The notes beneath the pieces are model-generated. The model had not been told where the DNA came from. It did no database searches and saw only the letters and a list, made by a program, of their open reading frames with translations. 64,000 nt of DNA from Schistocerca nitens. Its lineage: Eukaryota; Arthropoda; Insecta; Orthoptera; Acrididae. The stretch lies in contig NC_064617.1 in the NCBI RefSeq assembly GCF_023898315.1, positions 717,047,202 through 717,111,201 of the forward strand, in the 5' to 3' direction. The translations under genes were made by a program, and so were the position numbers. Of this stretch, positions 1 through 11,745 are shown one piece after another (position 1 is the stretch's first letter; each line of letters starts with the position of its first letter).

Positions 1-315
1 AGGAAACCCTTTGCAGAGATTGAAAGTGTAGGACAAAAGAAAATGAATGTAGAACATTTTGTGAATTTCGGTTTGACAAGTTCTTTGTGGTCCAATGCAC
101 TGCATTGATGCACAAAATATCTGATTCAGTATTTTCATTCACTGATCACTCATTCCTTCATTTATTCATAGGGTTCCACAGATCCTATCATTAATTAGAC
201 AAACTAATTATGTGCAGAGTATTAACATTGTTACTATGAGAAAAATCTGACAAGACTGGGAACGACATGAAAACTCACAGAAACTGACCAAATGGCCAAG
301 TGCATCAACTGTGAG
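1..315. other. Unassigned AT-rich sequence
   Basis: No coding domain, tRNA-like box or terminal repeat is recognisable. It is the left flank of the LINE whose poly(A) tail, seen as T-runs on the plus strand, begins near 317. Confidence 0.4.
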
Positions 316-601
316 GTTTTTTTTTTTTATTTTTTTATTTATCTACAAATTCCATAGATCCTGTTATGCGTATGATGCTAGGTTGTAGAACGACTTGAGT
401 AATATATGTTCACAGACCATGGTATCAATTAGTTTACAAGAGCAGAACTAGACATAAATTACATAAGACTTGCAAAAATAATAATGAACTAGAATAAAGT
501 CATAGGAATAATACATTATGCAAAGTTTATCACATTGCAAAAGCCTATTTGTCACAGTAAGAACATAAACAAGCAACAGCAAATATAAATACATACAAAG
601 A

Positions 602-2536
602 CTACGTTTCTCTGTTGAAGTATTCATCAAGTGAGTAAAACGTTTTCTCGATTAAATATGTCTTTAGATTGTTTTTGAATGATGCACTGTTACTATGTAG
701 ACTTTTTATATAGTTCGGTAATAAGTTAAATATTTTGACACTGGAGTAATGCACTCCTTTCTGTACACGAGTTAAACTTTTTAGTTCAAAGTGGAGGTCA
801 GCCTTCTTTCTTGTATTGTGATAATGGAAGCTTTCATTGGTTTCATAGTGGGCAGGATTGTCAACCAAGAAACTCATTAGGGAAAAAATATACTGGCAGG
901 TTGTGGAAAGTATTCCAAGTTTTTTAAAGAGCATACGGCAGGAGGTTCTCGGGGGTACTCTGCACATTATACAGACTACTTTTTTCTGCATGAGGAAGAT
1001 TTTTTTAGATGAGGGTGACTTGCCCCATAAGATGATGCTATAACACATAATGGAGTGGAAGTATGCAAAGTATGTGGACTTCGTGACATTTATGTCTCCA
1101 ATTTTTGAGATTGTCATAATGGCAAAAATTGCTGAGGACAGCCTTTTTACAGTCTCGAGGGCATGGTGGTCCCAGTTGAGCCTACTGTCTATGTGGAGGC
1201 CTAAGAATTTGGTGCAGTGTACACTTTCTATCTGATTATTGTTATTTAAAACAGTAATCTCCTGGGGGAGTTTGTGGTCAAGGCTGAAATGGATATAATT
1301 TGTTTTGCTCAGGTTTACTGTGAGCGAGTTCACTTGGAACCAGGTTAATAGTACTGTAAGTAATTTGTTGGCATCAACCTCTATATCAGTGAGCTGTTTG
1401 TTACTAATCAAAATGCTGGTGTTGTCAGCAAACATGGTGAACTTGCATGTATTGCATGAAAAAGGTAGGTCATTTACGTATATCAGAAACAGCAACAGAC
1501 CAAGGACAGATCCCTGGGGTACTCCATGGAGTACAGTGCTCCAGTCTGACTCTACTACCTCTCCCTCTTTATTGCTCCCATTGAGAATTACCTTCTGCTT
1601 CCTGTTTTGGAGGTAGGATTTTAGCCAGCTTCCCAGTGCCCCAGTGATTCCATAGTGGCGTGCTTTGTTGAGGAGTATTTTGTGGTCCACACAGTCGAAG
1701 GCTTTGGACCGATCACAAAATATTCCAACTGCCTTCATTTTATTATTTAGGGATTCCAGTATATCATTTGTGAAAGAAAATATGGCCTCAGTTGTGGACA
1801 TACTTTTCCGGAAACCGAACTGTCTATCACTTATGATGCCAAAGTTTTCTAGGTACCTTACAATTCCGGAGTGCAGTAGTTTCTCAAGGACTGTAGTGAA
1901 AGTGGTCAGGAGGGAGACTGGATGATAGTTTGAGACTTGAGTTGTGTCTCCCTTTTTGTGGAGAGGCTTCACTATAGCAAGTTTCATGCCCTCCGGGAAA
2001 ACACCCTGGTACATAGAGGCATTAAATATATGGGCTAATACTTTGTTTAATTGGTCAGAGCAGGTTTTTAGCAGCTTACTGGAGATATTATCTACACCAG
2101 ATGATCCCTTACATTTTAATGAGGCAATGGTTTTTTTAATCTCATATCTGGTTGTGGGGGATGTCTTTATCTGGCTCACTGGAATGGGAAAACTGTGCTT
2201 CAGTAGATCCATGGCACTTTCTAAGGATCCATTGCAACCTATTTGCTCTGCAGAACTTATGAAGTAGTCATTGAATGCATTCGCAATAGTCTCTTGGTTG
2301 CTTATAGTATTGTCATCAATGTTTAGTACAATGTCTACTGGTTTACTGGCACTGTTCGTACCAGTCTCGCTCCATATTATGTCCCAGATTGCTTTAATTT
2401 TATTACTGGATTGGTTGATTTTGGATCTAAAATATATGATTTTTGAAAGTTTGATTACCTTACTCAAGGTTTTACAATACTTTTTATAATGATTTATTTG
2501 ACTGCAGTTTCCTGATTCTTTTGCTGTTATGTACAA
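602..2536 (-). pseudogene. LINE-A reverse transcriptase (ORF2 C-terminal part), catalytically broken
   Basis: The 644-codon open stretch contains the LINE RT blocks in order: a KPLHKKGD block, a block reading NYHPVSLL where NYRPISLL is usual, the QFGFRK block, the SKAFDCVDH block, HGVPQGSVLG, and the catalytic block. The catalytic block reads FADN rather than the usual F/YADD, so the second metal-binding aspartate is replaced and polymerase activity is not expected. A short C-terminal region follows the thumb. The reading frame is otherwise long, which suggests moderate age. It is part of the same LINE as the endonuclease just upstream on the minus strand. Confidence 0.88.
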
Positions 2537-2672
2537 AATTTGTTTTTGCTTGCAAGATGTCCTAATCCCATTTGTTATCCATGGTTTCTTTGTGTTTTCT
2601 TTTGGTACATTCCTATAAACTTTTTTTGGGAATGAGGTTTCAAATACTGATGCAATATCTTTACTACACAGA

Positions 2673-3517
2673 TTATACTTGGAATTTACATGTTTTGGAA
2701 TATATGTGACTCCAATTTAATTTATGGAGGCATGATTTGAATGTTTTGATTTTTAGTACATATATGGGCCTGAATACCTTCCACGTTGGCTCAGTTTTAT
2801 TTTGACAGACATTTATATTTTTGATGGTAAGTCTTTGACCATCATGGTCAGAAAGACCATTTATTATTTTACTAACGCTGATACTGCCCAATTTCTCTTG
2901 GTCTACAAAAATGTTGTCAATTAGTGTGCTTGAATATGAAGTTACTCTGGTGGGAAAATTGACCACTGGCAGAAGGTTGTAGGTGTACATCAGATTTTCT
3001 AGGTCTGTCTTCCCACTACTATGTGTAAGAAAGTTGATGTTGAAATCTCCAAGTAGTACAACATCTCTTTTATAGTTGAATAAGTGCAGTAAAAGCAAAT
3101 CGAGCTGCTTCAAAAAGAGGTCAAGATTTCCTGAAGGTGCTCTATAAATTGCCACAATTAATAGGGTGGAATTACTTACAGAAATTTCGATGGAACATGA
3201 TTCAAAATGTTGCTCTAAACAAAAATTTTGAACATACATTTCTTTGCATTTGATACTGTTCTTAACAAAAATTGCAACACCACCACCTTTTCTTTGGTTT
3301 CTGCAGTATGAAGATGTCAGGTTGTAGTCAGGTATTACCAGCCTTTCCATCCCTGAGCAGGCATGATGCTCAGTGAAGCATAGTACATGGGCATGATCTA
3401 TGCTTCCATTGTCTTGCACATTGACTGAGAGTTTGTTTAGCTTATTTAACAGGCCTCTAATATTTTGGTGGAAGATTGCAAGTTGATCCGTTACAGAGGC
3501 TGTTACAGGGTTTTGCC
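2673..3517 (-). pseudogene. LINE-A endonuclease domain (ORF2 N-terminal part)
   Basis: This is an exonuclease/endonuclease/phosphatase-fold domain of the APE type that nicks target DNA in LINE retrotransposition. Visible blocks are FHQNIRGLLNKL near the start, CFTEHH, KGGGVAIF, IVAIYRAPSG, LLGDFNINF and LSDHDG. The frame is open upstream to the ORF1 end and lies -1 relative to ORF1. I see no ATG between the ORF1 stop and the first endonuclease block. A lesion near 2670 separates it from the RT. See the candidate frameshift site at 3518-3524. Confidence 0.85.
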
Positions 3518-4170
3518 TAAAAAAATATTCTTAACTGTCGAGTTCACGAATGCACTCTTGTCCTGTTTTTTTGAAAACCATTTGTCTATTGTAGTTTGTT
3601 TATACAAAGTGCGTCTCATAGAGTTGAGTTGTTCTATCATTGCTGTTTTTAGGAGAATACCTAATGCTCTCTTTCCTGCCCGGTTTAGGTGCATACCATG
3701 TTTTGTAAACAACTCTCTTCTAAAACTGCTTACATCTACAACACTGTTATTAAAGCGATTGCAAGTCTTTGTCAATTTATAGTTTGTTTGCGAGGTAGCT
3801 TCGTTGACACATGACTGTGGTGCCAAGTCATGTCTTTTTGGGATGTTTACAACAAATAACTTGGAGCGATTTAGCGCTAAGAAATTCTTTTCCAGCGTTT
3901 GTATCACATCGTTGCCTTCATTACAGGCTACATTGTTTGCACCACCGATTATTATCACATAGTCATTTTTAATGTTCTCAGGATCGCAACCTGATAATAC
4001 TTCCTTGATTTTTGGACCAGTTTTCACTATTCCACACACTTCAGCGTTGCTAAGATTGCTTTTTACGATATCTGCTAAGCCTCTACCATGACTGTCCGCA
4101 AAAATGTGTACACGTTTGATAGATTTATTTGGAGCAGAAAGTTTGTAGTTGTCAGAACTCGAACGTTCAT
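3503..4170 (-). pseudogene. LINE-A ORF1 C-terminal SGNH/esterase-like domain
   Basis: The domain begins with FADSHGRGL near 4120, an SGNH block I with the catalytic-type serine. It continues through IIGGANNV, which occupies the usual G/GTND position, and ends with GMHLNRAGKRAL, matching the block V D/H-x-x-H-L region. SGNH-type domains in ORF1 are known in CR1/L2-group LINEs; their exact role in retrotransposition is unclear, with membrane or lipid binding and esterase activity both proposed. The N-terminal half of ORF1 is missing because of truncation near 4184. The ORF ends TTT TTA GGC AAA ACC CTG TAA, so the slippery heptamer sits five codons before the stop. Confidence 0.75.
3518..3524 (-). 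other. Candidate -1 frameshift heptamer T TTT TTA (LINE-A)
   Basis: In the ORF1 frame the codons are ATT TTT TTA GGC. A -1 slip here moves ribosomes into the frame that runs openly into the endonuclease domain. The same in-frame heptamer occurs at the ORF1 ends at 58377 and 56348. The heptamer and frames are directly visible; function is inferred. Confidence 0.6.
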
Positions 4171-4184
4171 TTGGTGAAGATACA

Positions 4185-4263
4185 AATCCACCGGGCGGAT
4201 TCGTGCCGGGGACCAGGCACCCCCTTCCCGCCCGGAAAGCCGTGTATTAGACGGCACGGCCAA
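4185..4263 (-). repeat. tRNA-like SINE head fragment
   Basis: On the minus strand the sequence starts GGCCGTGCCGTCTAATAC, resembling a Pol III A box. About 30 bases later comes GGCACGAATCC, resembling a B box (GGTTCGAATCC). The body and tail expected after the B box are absent; LINE-A ORF1 follows directly. It may be a chance junction, a truncation, or a template-switch chimera. Confidence 0.6.
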
Positions 4264-4680
4264 CTGGGCAGGCTTGGCATGTGATCAGTAAGATATTTCC
4301 ATACCTGAGTCTAAATATTTACATAATTTGTAGAACAGCCTTGTGAAAAATAGTTTAGTGCAACCTCAGGTGACCCCAGAGCACAGAAAAGCGTGGAGGT
4401 GAACTGAAACTCAAAATTTTTAGTTATTTGGTGGGGACATCCACAACAGGACACCCAAGTCCAAACAAAGGGCTGCAGCAACGGTTTTGGCCAAACAACA
4501 TGTGTATGTGCAAATCAGTGCTGTGTGGAAGGAAAGGTCATTATGGGGGCATGTTCATCTCAGCAGACCTACATGTCCTGGCACAGAATACTGGTTCAGG
4601 TGCAGTCACGCTGAATGCCTCACCAGATGAAACACTGTTTCGTCTGATCTAAATCTCTTACTACAAAATCCAGCAGTGAC
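4264..4680. other. Unassigned spacer
   Basis: Short open frames only. No domain is recognised and no terminal repeats are seen. Confidence 0.35.
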
Positions 4681-4869
4681 ATGGCTGTGGTCTGTAAAGA
4701 TGGTTAAAATGCGTCCCTTGACTGAAGGTCAGAAGCACCAAGTGGCTTTTTAGACCATGAGGAGTTCACAGTTGTGTGTGTCCCAGCAGCATTGTGGATC
4801 AGAATGCTTGGAAGAATAACAAGCAAATGGCTGCCACATAATGACTGAGGAGGGGCTGGTGGGGTAGGG

Positions 4870-6033
4870 GTGGGCCAAAAGGGCTGCGTTGGTGCAGTTC
4901 TGTTTTGTCTTTGCAGAGCTCTCAGTCAGTGCCTAGATCCACGAGGCCAGTCTCTTGCCTTTCTTCATACCTCCACAAAGTGCGGTCAGAAAAAGTTAAA
5001 CATGCTGATGAAGTGCCTGAGGCCCTTGAAAGTGTTAGGTTGTTGGAGGTCTGCTACTGCCTGTACTTTCTTGGGGAGAGGGTGGGAGCCAGTGGTAGGG
5101 AGATAATCTCTGAGAAATTCAACCTCACTCACCCTAGAAACACATTTGGCGGGGTTGCTGATTGCCCCAGCTTCCTGTAGACATGTAAAAACTCCTCAGA
5201 GATGTTGGCAGTCTTCATTGGGGCCTCTGGGGTAAATAAGTACATCATCTATATAGAGGAAACAACATGATGCACCTTGGAGGTTGTTGTATAAAAATCG
5301 CCACCAGTTTGGTGCAGCGTTGCAGAGGCCGAATGTCATAAAAGTATGTTTGAACAGGCAGAAAGGAATTATTATGGCTGTTTTTTCACTGTCCTCTGGG
5401 GCAACTGGGAATTGGTTGGCAGTTTTTGGACAGTCTATCTCCATGCAGAGTGTTGCTCCCAAAATGGCATCACTGAAAGTGCATAGGACTTAGATGATGT
5501 AATGGTCATGAATGGTGCAGGTGTTGAGCTTATGGTAATAACCACAAAAACGCCAAGAACCACCCTTCTTTGGGGCAATGTTAAGAGCTGAAACCCAATG
5601 GCTTTTGGAAGGGTAAGGTATGCCAATAGCAAGTAGCTCTTTGAGCTGATTCTGCACGATTTTGCACTTGTCAAAGGGCAGGGAGCAAGCATGCTGGAAA
5701 ACTGGAGGCTGGGTACAGTGGTAGTGTAATGCACGGTGTCTTGCTGAATGTTCTTTGAGTACTGGAAGGCCGGCTAAGAAGAGAAAATTTCATAAAGAGC
5801 TCAGCATATGGGCCTGAATATGCCACCTGTTTCACGGCAAAACATAAAGCATAACAGGAGCTACAGCAGATGGTCTTGCTGGAGGCACTGTTCACTAAAT
5901 GACGCTTTGCTGTGTCAGCCAGAAGATGGTAATGGCCAAGAAAATCAGCACTTATAATAGGATTGGTAACATTTGCAACTGTGAAACTCCATAGGAGTTC
6001 ACAATTAAGGCCTAAGTTGGACAAACTCTGCAA
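4870..6033 (-). pseudogene. gypsy-E protease C-terminus and reverse transcriptase, frameshifted
   Basis: From the N-terminal side, LGLNCELLWSF and IISADFLGHYHLL (5930-6030) match the end of a retropepsin-like region. Then come RT blocks ending in KTAIIIPFCLFKHTFMTF, GLCNAA and FLYIDDVLIY, the catalytic YxDD region, at 5200-5460. The thumb (NPAKCVSRVSEVEFL, LRHFISMFNFF) lies at 5000-5190. At least three frame changes are needed, so this is a relic. The sequence of domains is clear; the exact ends are not. Confidence 0.72.
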
Positions 6034-6036
6034 GTA

Positions 6037-7288
6037 TTAGGTTGGTGCATAAGTCTGTAGTGTTTTTGTTTTGCATGCTGATATACTGGTTGCTGTTGGT
6101 TTATTTATTGTTTGTACATTTTTATTTGTAGTTCACTGTTGCTGTTTGAGTTTGCATTTTGTCATTTGGAGATAGTGAGTGAAGCTTTGGACACTGGAAC
6201 AAAGAGTGTCAAGTGGAGAAATTGAAACATTTTCAACATATTCTTCCGGCTGAGTTGAATAGAAGGGTGACAGGAGTGGAGGGGCCAGAAACATTTGCAC
6301 TGTGTATGGGGATAATGCTATTGGACAGAGCATGGCAAGAAAATGTTTTTCTCATTTTAAGGAGATGTATTGACATTAGTGACTCTCCACATTCTGGAAG
6401 ACTTTCGGTTTTTGATGATAATTTAAATGCATTAATCCACAATGATCCATATCAGTGTACTTGTGAACTGGCAAAAGTGATGAACTGTGATTATTTCACC
6501 ACTGCGTGACAGTCACATGCAGTGGGAAAGGTTCAAAAATCAGGTGTGTGGGTACTGCATGCTGTAAGTCAAAATCATAAAAGTCAGAGGGCGGCCTTAT
6601 GTGCACCTCTGCTTGCTAATCATCAGTTGGCTCATGAACAACCCAACCATTCTTATTCTGTATCATTACTGGTGATGAGAAATGGTGTCTTTATGCTAAC
6701 ATAAGGAAAAGAAAGTTATGATTGAATCCAAAACAACAGCAACTCCCCATACAAAGACCTGCGTGCATCCACAAAAGATAATGTTATGCATTTGATGGAA
6801 CAGTGATGGTGTGGTGTACTATGAATTGCTTCCTCAAGGTGAAGCCATTACTGCAGATATTTACTGTCAACAACTGAGACATTTTGCATATTCAATCCAA
6901 GAACAATGAAGTGATGCTACTCCATCATAATTGCCACCCATGTTCTGCTAGATTGACAAAAAACACTATACACAAGTTGGTTTGGGAAGTCATTCCACAC
7001 CAACCTTATTCACATTTTCTTACACATTCAGATTTTTACATTTTTTGCTCTGCTCTCTATTGAACAACCTTCAAGAAACTTCCTTTAAGGATGAAAATGC
7101 ACTCTGAACATGGCTCACTGACTTCCTCACCTCAAAACTACATCATTTCTACAGTCACAGAATTGACAAGTTACCTCTTATAAAAAATGAAGGAAAATAT
7201 ATTATTGATGACTACAGTCTCTGTTATGTGTATCTGTTGTGTTCATTAAACATAAGGAAAAATGCTACAAACTTATGCACTAGCCCAG
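6037..7288 (+). mobile_element. Mariner element, decayed, flanked by TA
   Basis: The terminal inverted repeats (TIRs) are TTAGGTTGGTGCATAAGT at the left and, reverse-complemented, CTGGGCTAGTGCATAAGT at the right. The element is flanked by TA (6035-6036 and 7289-7290) and is 1252 bp, the usual mariner size. Coding remnants from about 6213 carry stops and frameshifts. The second catalytic block, normally LLHDNARPH, reads LLHHN near 6913, so the metal-binding aspartate is gone. It sits inside gypsy-E near the protease. Confidence 0.88.
6213..7150 (+). pseudogene. Mariner transposase relic
   Basis: Broken frames keep the N-terminal HTH region (the blocks around SDSPHSGRLSVFDDNLNAL and CELAKVMNCD), and later LLHHN in place of LLHDN, followed by a C-terminal region around 7070-7180. 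Multiple stops and frameshifts occur. A functional DDD transposase cannot be made from this copy. Confidence 0.75.
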
Positions 7289-7318
7289 TAGTAGTAGCTT
7301 AGTTGTTGCCAGTGGTGA

Positions 7319-8441
7319 TCAGGAGGGTGAAGGTAGGGCCTGGATTTGGAAGACATTTGTGGGGCAATAGGGATATCTCAGAATGGTGTTGATGTGGTAG
7401 TGAACTAGAGAATTGTATCGTTCAGGTCCTGAATGAACAGTTGAGAAATGACACAGCAACTGGTTGTGCCACCTTCTGGTGGCTGCTGTAGTTTGGGGAC
7501 TGAAACCAAGGGAATCAACAGTTTGTAGCATTCTTGCTGAATCTCTGGTGGTACCAGCAAACTGAAGTAAATTCACTGTGGTTGTCAGAGGGGGCGGCTG
7601 AAACCGCATCGTTGGCGGCTGTTTTTGCCTGTGCCTTCATCACCAGGATGGGGAGTTGTCAGTGCCCAACAGTGAGTGGGGAAGCTGTAGGTGGGTGATT
7701 CTGGCGGTCAGTGATGTTATTTTTGAGCTCACGCAAGTCGCAATCTGATAGAGGTCTGGGACATGTGCAATGGACGGGAGGTTGTCAGTGGTGGGGGAAG
7801 TGAGAAACGTCACATGCAGAGAGTTGATAGATAGAGCAGGAGACATGGGCAAATAGCCACTGGTGGCTGCATGTCTGAGACATGGGGCGATAGCTAGTGG
7901 AATGCATTGCAGCTGCTGCTGTGGGAGCATTTAAAGACTCAAACTGTTTATTAGCCAAAACAGTTACCTCATTTAACCTGAGGCCAGGGAAATCTGTATG
8001 GAGTGGATAGATGCATAAGGCAGCAATTGAGGAACAGACCTATGGGAAGAATGTGCAGCTTGACAAGCTCTCAGAAATTATCCAGTAATAAGAGATGGGC
8101 ACAAGTCACTCCACTGCTCAGAGGATAACAAATAGCATGTCTGTTGCAAGTCTGAAAGTGCAGAGCTGGAAATGAAACACTGTTTGAGCTTACTGTATCT
8201 GTCTGAGGGGGGCAGTTGTGAAATAACATCCCAGCCGTGCGTGGGTAGTGGTAGTCAGGTCAAGCTGGCCAACAGCCATCCCAAACCTCGCTGCATCAGT
8301 GGTGATAGGGCAGCCTGCAACAACTGTCTCAACAGAAGAAAAGCACAGGCGTGAGTGCTGGGGGTGGAAGGGGGCAGATGGATTGCAGTGAGACCTGGGT
8401 GTGGTTCTGTGGGGTTGGCTGGTGCTCACCAGTGACCCCAT
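7319..8441 (-). pseudogene. gypsy-E gag-like region
   Basis: Near 7500-7560 the minus strand reads a CWYHQRFSKNATNC-type block, similar to the Cys/His-containing C-terminal gag region of many insect gypsy elements, followed by low-complexity Pro/Ser/Thr-rich sequence. Frames are short and interrupted. It is assigned by this block and by its position upstream of the protease/RT relic. Confidence 0.5.
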
Positions 8442-8450
8442 TGGTTAGCT

Positions 8451-10037
8451 AATTCAAATGGTTCTGAAGTTCTGCCAGACTTCTGAAATATCCAAAGTGC
8501 TTGTTGGCGCTGGAATGGAAGTGATGATGGGAGGCTGCTGTGTGAAAGGTCCATCAGGCATGGCCGCTCAAGTAGTGGGAACATGTGGTAGCAGAATTGT
8601 GAGAAGAATACAAAATATTTCAGAAAAGAGGGCGAGCAGGAAACAAGCAGAGTGGATCAAGCAGTGAAATATCTACCATGTGTTACTGCAAAAGGAGATA
8701 TTCTGGTAGACTGCACAATAAAACTGTGACTGGTGTAAGTGCGTGGTACCAGAATTTGTAGTGATCAGCTTAGGGCATATGGGTAGTGTGCTCAGAGAGT
8801 GGTAGATGGAAGGAGTGCATTAAAAGGGGTGGGGCAGAGGGTGGTGACAGTGTCTTGGCAACCTAGCAGTAACAAACTGCAGTCGCAACCATGTGGAGCA
8901 TGCCCAACAAATAGAGTAGAACCAGCATATTACAGTACTGAAAGTCTTGCTTTTTTTAGAGTGGGTTATCAGTGAAGACATGCTTTCTTCCTTATGCTAA
9001 TGATAAAATAAGTAACATAATAGAAGTCACGCAGAGGGGGCATTTGGTTAGGTTGGCATGACCCTACAGGTGTAGAAATGAAACTCTGGGTTGATTTAGA
9101 TGAAAGTAGCCCAGACTTAATTGTGTGACTAACTGATACAACAAAAATAACAGACACAAAGTAAACCGAGCACTGGAGACAGTGCTAGGCCATCATCTTG
9201 TCTTTAAAGCTCCAAAACATGAGGCTATGGTAAACTGAGTCGAAACACAGTGTGGGACCTGCTACTTCAAGCCTCCAACAGGAGGCTCACTGGCAAGTGT
9301 TTGTACCTCAGGCCTGGGATATTGATTTGCAAGATACTGCAGTAATGGAGATTGAATGCAGAGCCTTAACAGTAGAACAAACTCTGGTGACGCATAGTGG
9401 CTAAAGACACAAACCACATGGCATTGTGCAAGATGAGTTATCAGGAGTATGGCCAGGAGGTGTTGCCTCAACAGAGTTGGAACAAAGACTGGTGGGTCCC
9501 AGGAAGCATGATGGCCAAAGAGCTACCTGTGGTGGAAGTTACCAGTGTGGGTGTTGGACAAAAGCACTGGTACACTAACTGACGAGAACTTCTCTGGCTG
9601 CCAATATTTGGTAAGTGCAATGTGTTGTCTGCTGCTGTCAGAGGAGGCAAACGAAGGAAGTCACCACCAGTTTTCATCATCAGAATAGAAAATCCTGCTC
9701 TGAACTCAACAGAATTAAGACAAACAGAATTAAGACAAAGTCTAAAGAAAGTTTTCTTCAAATTGACACTGGCAATGGAAGCCTACAAACTTATATCAGA
9801 GGTAGAAATTGTTGCTGATCTATTGGATAATATCCTTTCTCAGAGCTATGTAGCAAAAAACTCATTCACAGACATACAGCTCCATTGTCTAACAAGTGCA
9901 ATATTCCCCTTTAAATATTTGTGTGTTCAAATTCAGATTTGTTGTTGTCTTGCAATTCGGAAGCTCTGCACCTATAAAATAGCTTAAATAATTTTCTTAG
10001 TGGACTACAGTGGACCAGCTCTTTTGACTTTGTCACC
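8451..10037. other. Unassigned region
   Basis: No family is recognised. A 15-bp perfect tandem duplication (ACAGAATTAAGACAA twice) lies at 9711-9740. Open frames at 9262-9471 and 9622-9987 show no known motif. Confidence 0.35.
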
Positions 10038-10049
10038 ACTGCAGTAATT

Positions 10050-10277
10050 GGTTGGTTGTGGGAAGAGACCAAACAGTGAGGTCATCGGTCTCATCAGATT
10101 AGGGAAGGATGGGGAAGGAAGTCGGCCGTGCCCTTTCAAAGGAACCATCCCAGCATTTGCCTGGAGCAATTTCGGGAAATCACGGAAAACCTAAATCAGG
10201 ATGGCCGGACGCGGGATTGAATCGTCGTCCTCCCGAATGCGAGTTCAGTGTGCTAGCACAGCGCCACCTCACTAGGT
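10050..10277 (-). repeat. tRNA-derived SINE with 12-bp TSD
   Basis: On the minus strand the head has a GTGGCGCTGTGCTAGCACA A-box-like segment and a GACGATTCAATCC B-box-like segment, followed by a body ending in CCAACCAA. The 12-bp direct repeat ACTGCAGTAATT occurs at 10038-10049 and 10278-10289. This is a clean retroposition footprint. Confidence 0.9.
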
Positions 10278-10289
10278 ACTGCAGTAATT

Positions 10290-10801
10290 CTCATGCTGAA
10301 GTTTTTGAATCTTCAAGCAATTTAAAAATTTCTGTCAATAAATACAACATTCTTCTTCTTTTAACAAATGCTTTTGTTGCATCTCAGTAGACAGTCACTT
10401 GTTGTCTTTCTTTAGCAACTCAGATATTCTGCTTATGTTTACAGTTTGAGATCATACATTCAACTACTGAGATTTTTGACAGTTCTCTAGACGTCTTCTG
10501 TTTTGCCATGACGTCATTCACCAGCGTCACAATGCACGTGTTTTCTTGGTGGTGCACTGCACTGCTCCAAACAGGGACATTGACTCACAGAGATTACCCA
10601 AGCCCCATGCAGGTACCACAACCTATGTTAATACTGCAATTGCTGCTCCACCCTGAAGACATGCAGTGTCAAACAGTGGAAGTGTTATATGCAAAATAGA
10701 TGACAAAACTCCAAAAACAGCTTTCCAACATTAACTACCAAACTATTACATAGTTTCAACAATCACAACTGTCCTTTGTCGGCTGGGTAGCTGTAGTGTT
10801 A
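10290..10801. other. Unassigned spacer
   Basis: No recognisable feature. It holds the left TTA target site (10799-10801) of the Harbinger element. Confidence 0.4.
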
Positions 10802-11029
10802 AGCTGGGTTTACACTAGCAAGTCACTTGCAGGAGTTATTGCTGCAAGTTATTGCTAGCCGCTTGCAGCTGTGTTTACACAGCAGCGCAAGAATTAAGCA
10901 AGATTCTTCCGCAAGTTCTTTGGCAAGAAACTTGCATCAACAACTTGCTGATACTGTTTACGTATGCTTTCAGTACCACTATGAGTGTCAGCCGAAGTGT
11001 AAAATGACAAGTAGGCACGTGAGATATGC

Positions 11030-11745
11030 TGCAGGTCTTGTAATTGTAATGCAAAACGTGAAAAACAAAAAGAGAAGTATTTTGGTTAGAGAGTAGATAA
11101 TGAGAAGATCGCAAAATGGTGCCTGTAATAACCTTTTGCAAGAACTTAGTATCGAGAGCATGGATACTTTTGCAGAATGTCCTCAAATGATCCTGAGTAT
11201 TTGTTGATGTTAATAGCGCCCGTCATATCAAAACGAGACACAAACTTCGGTACTGCTATTTTAGCAAAGGAACGTTTGCTAGTCACTCTATGATTTATAG
11301 CTACCGGTGAGCTACGAATAAAATAGGCATTTCATTTATGTATGTGAAACATACAACCAAAAAAAGTTTGAATTTTGAAATCTTTTCTTTGTAGGAGACT
11401 CATACAAGTCCCTAATGTACTTGTTTCATATTCCTGTCTGCACGATTTCTCTGATCGTACCCGATGTATGTAGAGCCTTTTTTAAAATCTTGAAAAGGGA
11501 AAATTATTTGAAGGTATGTGAAAACACAACAATGAAATTAAATTTTTATTAAAATAAACTGCATTTTACAGAATGATATGCTTATAAAAATTTTTTCTTT
11601 TTCTAATGCTCATAAAATAGAAAGTGAATAGCTAAGTAAATAGAACATGTAATAATTACACATCGTCTTTTTCTAGACTCCTAAAACAACAAGCGAGTGG
11701 ATGCAGGTGGCAAAGGGGTTGTGTCTCCAAGTTATGCTACTTTCT
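11030..11745 (+). pseudogene. HARBI1-like transposase relic with a GT-AG intron
   Basis: Readable blocks include MRRSQNGACNNLLQEL, SIESMDTFAE and SLMYLFHIPVCTISLIVPDVCRA, matching the N-terminal half of HARBI1-like nucleases, where the family has LLxEL and SLxYLFRI...TIS..VPEVC. The frame breaks several times. A candidate intron at 11514-11676 starts AAG|GTATGTG and ends TTTTTCTAG. Beyond it ACTCCTAAAACAACAAGCGAG encodes TPKTTSE followed by WMQVAK, the next block of the same protein. The catalytic DDE region beyond this is missing. Confidence 0.72.
11514..11676 (+). other. Candidate intron in the Harbinger transposase relic
   Basis: The 163-bp interval has GTATGTG at its 5' end and a pyrimidine-rich TCTTTTTCTAG at its 3' end. 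Removing it joins YLK to TPKTTSEW in one frame at the place expected from HARBI1-like proteins. Confidence 0.55.

Larger units (their letters stand above)
316..4184 (-). mobile_element. LINE-A: non-LTR retrotransposon with esterase-type ORF1, 5' truncated, decayed
   Basis: Read on the minus strand the order is ORF1 C-terminus with an SGNH/esterase domain, AP-type endonuclease, reverse transcriptase, then a 3' UTR ending in an A-rich tail (T-runs at 317-337 on plus). This order and the esterase-like ORF1 are known from CR1/L2-group LINEs. The 5' end is lost: ORF1 is readable only to about 4170, where a tRNA-like SINE head abuts it. The RT carries a mutated catalytic motif and EN and RT are separated by lesions, so the copy is dead. 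A weak candidate TSD (CAACTG plus a few bases) lies at 306 and 4261. Confidence 0.85.
4681..8450 (-). mobile_element. gypsy-E: decayed Ty3/gypsy element split by a mariner
   Basis: On the minus strand gag-like sequence (about 7320-8440) precedes a mariner insertion, then the protease/RT junction and RT (about 4870-6033), with possible RNase H traces to 4681. Frameshifts and stops are frequent. No LTRs were recognised. The protein style (LGLxxxL...W.F.VANV block, FMTFGLCNAA, YIDDVLI) matches the lineage of gypsy-B at 50.4-54.1 kb. Confidence 0.7.

Noticed and set aside
4428..4652. Plus-strand frame with a Cys/His-containing stretch, possible integrase zinc finger
   Set aside because: Spacing does not fit HHCC and the strand is opposite to gypsy-E.
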